Origin: Stenogyne calaminthoides
Taxonomy: Eukaryota > Streptophyta > Magnoliopsida > Lamiales > Lamiaceae
Direction of reading: 5' to 3'
NCBI GenBank assembly: GCA_037126765.1
Contig: JBBCBC010000025.1
Location: 17,912,175 to 17,976,174 of the forward strand
Length of the DNA: 64,000 nucleotides
The notes under the pieces are model-generated. The model did not search any database. It was not told the DNA's origin and saw only the letters and a program-made list of their open reading frames with translations. Both the position numbers and the translations under genes were made by a program. Below are positions 56,507 through 64,000 of this stretch, piece after piece. Numbering within the stretch: position 1 is the stretch's first letter; the number at the start of each line of letters is the position of its first letter.

Positions 56507-56888
56507 AGTGGCTCATTTGACAGACTGGCATTTCAAAGGTTCTATTTTGACACCCTGAGCAAATCTCGCATAACTGATCCATAGCAGATCAATGATGTCA
56601 AATGGAAATTATACTGGATATTCAACGTTCCACAAGATCAACGTGAAATGCCAGAGGGATATGTTCCAAGAGTTTGAAGATCAGAAGACTGTTTAGGATC
56701 AACTGAACTTTAAATCCAAACTTTTCAGATGTAAAATGTAATCGACAAATCAGTTAAATGAAAAGTTTATTTTTACTGATCCTAAGACAAACTCTCATTG
56801 TCTTCTGATTATTTGCTCTTTACTGGTCTATTTGTATCAACTGTTGTTGGTGTCTCAAGTGTTTTGGTTTCGTGAAAAAGGGGGAAAT
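56507..56888 (+). other. Short internal sequence between two LTRs, defective primer site
   Basis: AGTGGCTCATTTGACAGAC after the LTR lacks TATCAGAGC. A start ATGTCAAATGGAAATTATAC then GGATATTCAACGTTCC resembles the opening of a copia gag. The polypurine tract AAAAAGGGGGAAAT closes the interval at 56875-56888. All of pol is deleted. Confidence 0.6.
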
Positions 56889-58430
56889 TGTTGGGAAATT
56901 TAGAGTTTTGATGAAAGTTCCAAAATATATGTAATAGGACCAGTCAGACCTGTTAGCTGACTGATGTTTTAATTACCAGTCTAAGATGACCAGTTGATAA
57001 TTATTCTATAGAACAACTGATGTATAAGATAGGTCACATATTGAGGGGGAACTCAATATGTATAGGTCAGGTCAGACAAGTCAGATAAGAAGATCTGTTG
57101 CGGACAGAAGATCCAGACGATCAGACAGTCATATGATCAGGTGAAGATTTAAAACACAAGTTCAGAAGACCTGAAGATTAGAAGACTACCAGATGATCAA
57201 GACCAGAAGACCTACATCAGTCGAGTCTGCTAGTTGAGCTAAGAAAACTGTCACCAGAAGACTCTATCAGGTAGACTGATCAGTTTTATCAGATCAGGTC
57301 AGCTCAAACCAGGTGTCAACTGATGTTACACTAGTCGTACGTTGTTGATCTGAACAAGAAGAATGTCAACTTTAGTTGGTAGAACAAACACTGAAAAGTG
57401 TACTTGTTAACCAATGAGAACAAGACACGTATGCACGGAGCTGACAATGCGGGATTCGGCACTGCATAGTCAAACGGCTAGAAAAGATAACTATTCACGC
57501 TTTCGGCCATGCCATTCCTGAAGCACGTCACATCAATCCTGCAACCTACCAAAAATAGCCTGAAATTCAAATTGCTCTCCAACGGCTCTTTGATTTCGAG
57601 GTCTATAAATATGGGATTGCTCTTCAGAATGAAGACACGGAAATTATCATCAAGCTCAAACTATAACAAAATTTCCGCACGAAGAACATAAACTCAAGTT
57701 TATTTTACAAGTGTTCATCCCATTTGTTCTTAGCATAGAAATCTCATCCTCTAGCTTTAGGCTATATAAACACTGGGATAGATTTCCAGTTAGAACCACA
57801 ACAAATCTTTACCCAAACCAAAAGTTAGGTTAAGTTTGTTTAGCAAGATTTCAGACTAGGGTTTCTAGTTCTGATTTCTGGGATCGGATTGAGTTAGAAC
57901 TCTATAAACATCTGTTGGTTGTACTGTGTTGGACTAACACAATAAACTAAGTCCAATTGGTTAAGTTGGTGCCCCTTGTGATAGGGAAGAGTGGACGTAG
58001 GACTGGTTGTCCGAACCACTATAAAAACCTTGTGTGTATTTACTTGCTCTTAATTGCTTTACACTATTGCACACAACTGAGCTTAAAATTACATACATAT
58101 TCTGAGTTAGGATCAGTTTGCACCAAGCAACTGATCTGATCAGTTTGACACTTAAGTCATCTGATTGAAAACAGACTGCAGAATCTGATCTTGTAAAACT
58201 GGTTTTTCACACGGGTTAAAACTAGCTTCCGCACATCAGTTAAACTGATAGACACCGAACTGATCAGCCTTCAGGCGATCAGTAAGTTGGATATCAATCC
58301 AAACTGATTCACTCACACCCTGATCAGGCAACTTGCCATCATACCTGATCTTGCACGAAAAAGTTTTCAGAAGTCTATTCACCCCTCCCCTCTAGACTTC
58401 TGCCCTCACGATACCCGTTCGGGTCCTACA
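56889..58430 (+). repeat. LTR type C of a SIRE-like copia element
   Basis: The 1542-bp LTR runs from TGTTGGGAAATTTAGAG to CCCGTTCGGGTCCTACA. It has CTATAAATATGGG (about 57601) as TATA region and a GAACCACTATAAAAACC segment (about 58013) shared in outline with types A and B. It abuts a minus-strand ORF at 58431. Confidence 0.75.
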
Positions 58431-58738
58431 TATAGGGATACCTTAATAGTGCGAACCACCTCTGCCCTAGATTTTGCGTAAGTGCCGAAGCTCAACTGCG
58501 ACACCAGTCCACCGTCGTCTCCTTTACTTAGATTGATCACGAGCTGCAACACCTCCTGTGCGAGTTCCAATTCTAGCATATTGCTTACAAGAAGTGATAA
58601 GCGAGCCATCCGAAGCATATTTAGAGCTTCTTCCTCCACTTGAGTTGCTTTATTATCAACCATTGCCACCACATGTTCAAAGTATGGTTTTTCTATTTCG
58701 GCAAGATTTTTAATCATGGCATAGCTTGGGAATTCCAT
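58406..58738 (-). pseudogene. Unknown minus-strand ORF with its own promoter, cut by LTR type C
   Basis: The ATG at 58738 has a good context (CAACAATGG). The protein reads MEFPSYAMIKNLAEIEKPYF, then EEEALNMLRMARLSLLVSNM and LELELAQEVLQLVINLSKGD; it is rich in Leu and Glu and probably helical. The last residues after KVSLY come from the adjacent LTR, so the gene is truncated at 58431. A TATA box (TATATAAGC, 58879-58871) lies about 135 bp upstream, and the two-part motif shared with units alpha and beta is at 59057-59092. The protein was not recognised. It may be a captured host gene or an element-borne gene. Confidence 0.5.
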
Positions 58739-58870
58739 TGTTGAGACGATTTCTGGGTAGAGTATTTGAGGGTTTTGAAATTTTGAAGATTTGAAGATTT
58801 GAAGGTTTAAGGGTTTTGGGAATTTTGATCATTTAAATGTGAGAAATAAATGATTGAGGGCTAAGATTTG

Positions 58871-58879
58871 GCTTATATA
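58871..58879 (-). promoter_or_regulatory. TATA box of the 58.7-kb unit
   Basis: TATATAAGC on the minus strand, followed by an AC-rich leader with repeated CTTCAAAT before the ATG. Confidence 0.5.
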
Positions 58880-59056
58880 TGATCTGTGAAATAAGGATCA
58901 ATGGTTGTGATTAAATCTCGAAAATATAATGAGTGATTGAGATTTAATCTGGGATTTAAAGAAAATCTCGAGAAAGTGGCTATTTTTTGCTAAAATTCTG
59001 GACAATAGGTAAGTAGCAGTTTATAGGTTGATAAATGGACGTTTCATGGAAATCGA

Positions 59057-59092
59057 GGCGACTGTTCGTCTTTTTCGGTCAAACACATTCCC
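59057..59092 (-). promoter_or_regulatory. Two-part upstream element of the 58.7-kb unit
   Basis: On the minus strand GGGAATGTGT (59092-59083) is followed after 12 bp by GACGAACAGTCGCC (59070-59057) and CTCGATTTCC. It shares sequence and order with units alpha, beta and the 61-kb unit, but the gap is 14 bp shorter. Confidence 0.6.
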
Positions 59093-59344
59093 GCTTTAAA
59101 ATTTCAGGCCTTTTGTCATTTGTTTCAAATGATTTATGAGTAATCCCTGGTGTAATAAATGCTACTGAATTTAATGCATGTATCAATATAACTTCAGGAT
59201 TATTTGAATACATAAACCTTACTGAATATTGATCATGACAATATTTCGTCCTGAGTCTCAGTTTCCATCCTGAGAAAAATCTGTCCTGAGTTATTTCCCC
59301 TGAATAACTACATGCACCTGAAGGACTTCTCCCTTCAGTGAAAT
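59093..59344 (-). other. Copia 3' region after RNase H
   Basis: The minus strand has the post-pol stretch of a SIRE-like element with repeated CCTGAG and CAGGA words. No conserved ORF is seen. Confidence 0.4.
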
Positions 59345-59840
59345 TCATTCACCTGGATCCAACATTCCCAATTCAACTGATAGTTCCTGAAATCTTGATT
59401 CAGCCAAAGGTTTAGTCAAGATGTCAGCTCTCTGTTTATCAGTATGAATCTTCTCCATCTTGATATCCTTCTTTTCAACATGATCTCTGATGAAGTGATG
59501 TATGATATGAACATGCTTACATCTGGTGTGCAATACCGAATTTTGTGTAATAGCAATTGCACTATTTTTGTCACAAAATATGGGTACTTCATTGGTTATA
59601 ATTTTATAATCTCTCAGTTGTTGTCTGAGCCAAAGAATCTGTGCACAACAGCTTCCTGCAGCCATGTATTCAGCTTCAGTAGTACTGGTTGCTACTGAGG
59701 TATGTTTCTTTGAAAACCATGATATCAGTTTACTTCCAAGAAATTGAGAAGTTCCTGTAGTAGACTTCCTGTCAATTCTACATCCACCATAATCAGCATC
59801 CGAATAACCAGTTAATTCAAGGTTATCATCAGTTGGATAC
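59345..59840 (-). pseudogene. Copia RNase H fragment
   Basis: The minus strand reads LELTGYSDADYGGCRIDRKS, then MAAGSCCAQILWLRQQLRDY, NSAIAITQNSVLHTRCKHV and DKQRADILTKPLAESRFQEL. This is the C-terminal RNase H of a copia Pol. It is related to 61901-62443 but not identical, and RT is absent. Confidence 0.85.
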
Positions 59841-60069
59841 CATAATCCTCTACCTTCAAATTCCTCAAGAATTTTAGTGCCTCATACTGCATTACTGGAT
59901 TGCAGTGAGCAGCACAGTACTTTTCAAGACCGCACTTCTTCATAATTTGTTCCACCTCCATTGATTCCGCATCCCGTGTAACACCAAACATTACATATTT
60001 GTCTTCCACAATCTGGTGTGCCAAAATCGCATAATTACACATAATTTTTCCCAATCCGTGAGTGGCCAT
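59841..60069 (-). pseudogene. Unknown ORF start fused to copia RNase H
   Basis: The reading MATHGLGKIMCNYAILAHQI, then EQIMKKCGLEKYCAAHCNPV, leads into LKFLRNLK. It then passes in another frame into the RNase H fragment. The ATG follows directly after a good acceptor (ATTTTGTTGTAG), and a TATA-like TTTATAAG lies at about 60418. A 5' UTR intron is therefore likely. The protein was not recognised. It could be the start of a post-pol extra ORF joined by recombination, or a captured gene. Confidence 0.45.
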
Positions 60070-60284
60070 CTACAACAAAATAGACTCGATTAAGATTTGT
60101 GCATAATCATAAACATATCTCATATTTGATTATCTAGACAAATAATCGATTTGATTTATATCATACAGATACCAAACATTTGAGAAGGTACAACACAGGA
60201 TATCAATACACATTTGTAATCTATATGACCAATGGATTTAGGAAACTAATTCGTCAAAATAAAAGAAATGAATTACCAGATTCT
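60070..60284 (-). other. Possible 5' UTR intron of the 60.0-kb ORF
   Basis: On the minus strand the donor is AATCTG|GTAATTC (about 60284) and the acceptor TTTTGTTGTAG ends at 60070, right before the ATG. The interval is AT-rich. Confidence 0.4.
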
Positions 60285-60639
60285 GCTTTTCGATTTTGAA
60301 ATAAGTTGACTCGCAAGAAATGCTTTGAATTGCAGAAAGGTAATTATGAATTTGTAGAATGTAAATCGCATGAATTTTGAGAAGTGTACTTTAGAAGGGT
60401 TTTGATGAAGCTTATAAAAGGAAGGAGGGAAAATTGAGATTGGAAATCAAGCGTTTGAAGAGAATAAATGACTCAGATTGAGCGGTTTTGATCATGTGGT
60501 TAGGGTATGCACGCACGATTGCTTTTTGGATTTTAAAAACACATTTAATAGCAATTAATACATATACCCCACGTCCGCATTAAATGTTTTGCAGGACATG
60601 CGTCATAAAAGTATGTGCACATTAAAAGCAAATATTATC

Positions 60640-60782
60640 AGATAATTTCAGATAAGTAACAAAGAAACAGAAATGCGTATCTGGTTGACTGATGTTGTAA
60701 TCAGTCAATACCACTTGTAGCAAAAGATCTGACTGATATCTGTTGATCTTAGTTTCTGTCTAACCCTTTGTATTTCCCAACA
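60640..60782 (-). repeat. Start of a copia LTR, minus strand, truncated
   Basis: On the minus strand TGTTGGGAAATACAAAGG begins at 60782 and is followed by CAGTCAGA and GACTGAT words as in LTR type C. The right end of the LTR could not be placed. It may extend to the TATA-like site at 60418, in which case that promoter is the LTR's own. Confidence 0.45.
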
Positions 60783-60989
60783 ATGTCCCACATATCTGAT
60801 TATTCTCCTTCTAATCCTGTCAGATCAGTTGACATTCCCCCTTCAACTATTATCTCTGATCAATTCTTTGACTGATCTTTCTGATCAGTTAAGGCACCAT
60901 ATTCAACTGATCCTCCTTATCTGATTAGTCTCTTATTTGATCAGATTATTGCTGATCCAATATGATCCACTCTGATCAAGTCAAGTCTT

Positions 60990-61040
60990 GGGAAGTGTGC
61001 TCCCGCCAAAACTTAATCCTCGGGGAGTCGACTGGTCGCC
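60990..61040 (+). promoter_or_regulatory. Two-part upstream element of the 61-kb unit
   Basis: GGGAAGTGTGC (60990-61000) is followed after 26 bp by GTCGACTGGTCGCC (61027-61040) and TTGATTCCC. CCTCGGGGAG before the inverted repeat is shared exactly with unit alpha. Confidence 0.65.
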
Positions 61041-61154
61041 TTGATTCCCTAAGTCAGCGTAATGTGACATTCCCGTAATGATGACCTTGCGACGCCAATT
61101 TCACTGAAGGGTCTTGAGTAAATAAAATTTGCATTTGTACCTCTACTTTTCTTC

Positions 61155-61740
61155 TATAAATAGAACGAGGCTTAATACCTTCAACCCATTGTACTTAAAC
61201 AAAATAACCCTCAAAATTCAAGCTTGTATATGAGAAAATCCGGCGAGTTCTTACTTCCAGCGAATCCTCCGGCAAAAGGCTTCTTCTATTCAACACAAAT
61301 GACTTCCGGTTCTCAGTCCAACCCTGTTCTTCCCTTGTATCTGATCTCGTCTTCATCGGAGAACAACCATACTTCTATTGCCAAGCTTCACTGCCGCTGG
61401 GGTGGTGGATCTGCCGTCAGCAACATGAAGGTGGCCGTCTGTGCCTCTGGTGCCGAACGAGATGACGTGGTTAACAATGATGAGTGACTTCTGACAAATA
61501 TATTACAGCGATGAGTGACTTATGACATGTAATATGAATTTAGTATTGTATATACGATCTTGATCAGGCAATAATGCCTTACAATACAATCCTTTATATG
61601 TCACACCGTGTTCATTTAAAGCGGGAAGTCTCATCGAGCTTAGGGTTTATCTTCAGACCTCCAGGTCTGTTGTAATGAAGTCTATTGTAATTTCAACCTC
61701 CGGGTCTTTATCAATGAAAAGCTCTTTTATTCCATTGTTG
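61155..61740 (+). pseudogene. Third alpha-like unit, within a copia 3' region
   Basis: The TATAAATA box (61155-61162) is followed by an ORF. The likely start is the ATG at 61230, giving MRKSGEFLLPANPPAKGFFY, aligned with MDNSGEPPNLRHPPAMGF of alpha; an upstream in-frame ATG is at 61224. The protein continues YLISSSSENNHTSIAKL and GGGSAVSNMKVAVCASGAER, and stops at 61485. The 3' UTR shares several blocks with alpha: GACATGTAATATG, TTTAGTATTGTATAT, TTTAAAGCGGG and CCTCCGGGTCTTTATCAATG. The surrounding copia pol runs on the other strand, so this unit is antisense to its host element. Function unknown. The ORF is open over the whole conserved part. Confidence 0.6.
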
Positions 61741-61900
61741 TCTTGATTTCATTACGTGATGCGAAAAATTACCTTGTTCTTGTCTCAATTTTTTTTTTGC
61801 AGCTTTGTTAATTTGATCAGTTCCCCCTTAATTTGATATTTCTTTTCTGATCAGATCTGATCAGTTGAGATACCTTTCTCAACTGATTCTTTCTATCTGG

Positions 61901-62443
61901 TCAGTCTCTTAACCAACTGGTCTTGGAGACTAGTCCACCAAACATTTCTGGTGCACTTTCTCCAAGGTCCAGAAGCCCTAGCTCATTGCATAATTCTCTG
62001 AATCTGACTTCAGCTAGAGGTTTGGTTAGAATATCAACTTTCTGCTTATCAGTATGGATCTTTTCCATTCTGATATTCTTCTTTTCAACATGATCTCTTA
62101 TAAAATGATGTCTGACATCCACATGCTTGCATCTTGTATGTAGAACAGGATTCTGAGTAATTGCAATAACACTATTACTATCACAGAATATAGGTACGTT
62201 CGTAGCTACAATGTTATAATCCCTCAGCTGCTGACTAAGCCAGAGCAGTTGGGAACAATAGCTTCCTGCAGCCATATATTCTGCTTCAGTAGTAGATGTT
62301 GCAGCTGATGTCTGCTTCTTTGAAAACCAAGAGATCAGTTTACTACCTAAAAACTGACATGTACCTGAGGTTGATTTTCTGTCTATTCTGCAACCTCCAT
62401 AATCATATTCTGCAACCTCCATAATCAGAATCAGAATACCCAC
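61901..62443 (-). pseudogene. Copia element E, RNase H
   Basis: The reading DRKSTSGTCQFLGSKLISWF, then TTEAEYMAAGSYCSQLLWL and DKQKVDILTKPLAEVRFREL, is a complete C-terminal RNase H. The frame is shifted against RT by a 22-bp tandem duplication at about 62387-62430. Downstream is a short tail, EMFGGLVSKTSWLRD, then stop. Confidence 0.88.
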
Positions 62444-63182
62444 TAAGCTCTAGATTATCATCTGATGGGTAGAATAAACCAAGGTTTACTATTCCCTTCA
62501 GATACTTAAGAATTCGCTTAGCTGCTTCCAGGTGGCTTTGCATTGGATTTGCCTGAAATCTGGCACATACACCTACTGCAAAAGTTATATCTGGTCTGCT
62601 GGCAGTCAGGTATAGTAGAGATCCAATGAGAGCCCTGTATTCTTTATGATTAGTTTTCTGACCATTCTCATCTAGATCTATCTTGAATCCAGTCATCATA
62701 GGAATTCTGTCTTCTTTACAGTTTTGAACTCCAAACTTAGCCAACAAATTCCTAGTGTACTTAGCCTGGCAGATGAATATCCCTTCTGTACTTTGTTTAA
62801 CTTGTAGACCCATAAAGTAATTCATCTGACACATCATGGACATTTCGAACTTTCCTTGCATCAGCTTGCTGAATTTATCACATAAACTCTTGTTGGGAGA
62901 TCCAAAAATAATATCGTCCACATAAATCTGAACCATCAGAATATCTTCTCCATCTTCTATTCTGAATAAGGTTCTATCCACTGTTCCTTTAGTGAATCTG
63001 CTGTCTATCAAGAACTGAGATAGTGTATCATACCAGGCTCTAGGAGCTTGTTTCAGACCATAAAGAGTTTTTCTTAAACGGTACACATGGTTGCCTCTTT
63101 CAAAGCCAGGAGGTTGTTCAACATAAACTTCCTCAGCTAGTACCCCGTTTAAGAATGCACTCTTTACATCCATCTGATACAC
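62403..63182 (-). pseudogene. Copia element E, reverse transcriptase
   Basis: YQMDVKSAFLNGVLAEEVYV, then LYGLKQAPRAWYDTLSQFL and VQIYVDDIIFGSPNKSL carry the RT core with intact YVDD. SLLYLTASRPDITFAVGVC and HLEAAKRILKYLKGIVNLGL lead to RNase H. The 260-codon frame is open, with stops just upstream (near 63220) and at the 22-bp duplication. It would synthesise cDNA. Confidence 0.9.
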
Positions 63183-63272
63183 AATAAACTCTCTGTGGGC
63201 AGCATAAGCCAGAAATAGTCAAATGGCTTCCAGGTGAGCGACTGGTGCAAAGGTCTCATTATAATCAATTCC

Positions 63273-63950
63273 TTATGATTGTGAATACCCCTGAGCAACA
63301 AGTCTTGCCTTATTTCTGGTTATGACATTATTCTCATCTTTCTTGTTCTTGAATACCCACTTTGTGCCAATCACATCTTGTTGGGTTGGTTTGTCCACCA
63401 GTTTCCAAACCTGATTCCTTTCAAACTGCTCTAATTCTTCTTGCATGGCTAGAATCCAGTTAGCATCCTGTAGAGCTTCTTCAATCTTGGTTGGTTCCTT
63501 CAAAGACAGATAACAACAATACATGGCATTTTCACCAATCTGATGTCTAGTTTTAACTCTATCAGATGGGTCTTTGATGATCAGGTAAGTTGGATGACTG
63601 GTTATCCTGGTCCTTCTTTTCTGATTTTCATCAGTTTGGAGAACATCATCCTCTTCTGATAGTAAATCATCACTAGAGATTGGGAGTGATGCAGACATAT
63701 GATCCACTTTACATGGACAAGTCTCAGCTGATGTTGGAATCATCATGTGCTGATGTCTGTCCGTAGGAACATCAGGTGTTCCCCCTAAACCAGATGGTTC
63801 AGTTGTTACTGTCTCAGCTGTACCAGCTTCTTCATTGACAGTTGTACGTACCTTTGGGTCTGATTGACCTGGTGAATTAGCAAGATCAAGGTTTGGAACA
63901 TACACTGTTACATGATCTGATCCTTTTTCCTTGATACTTAACTGATCCAT
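63273..63950 (-). pseudogene. Copia element E, integrase-RT linker and RT N-terminus
   Basis: A hydrophilic Thr/Asp/Glu-rich linker leads to EALQDANWILAMQEELEQFE, RNQVWKLVDKPTQQDVIGTK and NKARLVAQGYSQS, the conserved opening of copia RT. A stop (63273-63275) follows, then GIDYNETFAPVAHLEAI in the same frame and another stop. The element continues beyond the window edge. Confidence 0.88.
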
Positions 63951-64000
63951 TTTCTGTGCATCAGGTACCGGTTGATCTGGTACTGCTTGTTCTGAGGCAG

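Overview
The window is nuclear DNA of a flowering plant, most likely a eudicot. The evidence is one intron-containing ARID-HMG gene of the plant HMGB9/10/11/15 type, a fragment of plastid ycf2 moved into the nucleus, and plant-specific retrotransposon lineages (Tat and Athila gypsy elements, SIRE/Maximus-like copia elements, a Tekay-like LTR) nested in each other. No rRNA, tRNA or CRISPR array was seen. About nine tenths of the window is mobile DNA.

Layout. 1-1292: 3' part of a SIRE-like LTR (type A). 1293-2969: AT-rich sequence. 2975-21065: a complete but decayed Tat-type gypsy element with 5-bp target duplication TTTGG. It has gag-PR-RT-RNaseH-IN on the + strand, then two genes on the opposite strand: a short unit (alpha, about 9450-10191) and a long intron-bearing unit (beta, about 10570-20140). 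Beta is split by an Athila element (13378-19785) that lacks its RT-IN segment and its 3' LTR. 21258-23909: nuclear plastid DNA (ycf2 end and ycf15 start) cut by a solo copia LTR with target duplication GAACA. 24357-24594: a Stowaway-like MITE. 25430-26362 and 31350-32214: Tekay-like LTR sequence in opposite orientations on either side of the only host gene, the six-exon ARID-HMG gene at 28595-30542. 32215-47356: 5' LTR, gag, protease and integrase of a SIRE-like copia element. Its gag is split by a second, minus-strand copia element (35685-44782, two matching LTRs). 47357-52839: reverse-oriented 3' end of another SIRE-like element with the long extra ORF found after pol. 52840-58430: scrambled LTR pieces of three LTR types (A, B, C), including a mosaic LTR. 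58431-63950: minus-strand remains of copia pol genes mixed with small gene-like units.

How the parts relate. The most notable signal is a set of small transcription units carried inside retrotransposons and read against, or independently of, the host element. Three (at about 10 kb, 20 kb and 61 kb) encode related N-terminal sequences, and two of those lie in a gypsy element while the third lies in a copia element. Together with a fourth unit (58.7 kb) they share a two-part upstream sequence: a GGGAAKGTGY box, then a 14-bp inverted repeat GGCGA-N4-TCGCC. The gap between the boxes is exactly 26 bp in three copies and 12 bp in the fourth. A TATA box follows in all four units, and an ORF follows it. 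This looks like a promoter-plus-gene cassette that moves among plant retrotransposons.

All coordinates come from reading the sequence. Element names rest on motifs, primer-binding sites and domain order, not on database searches.
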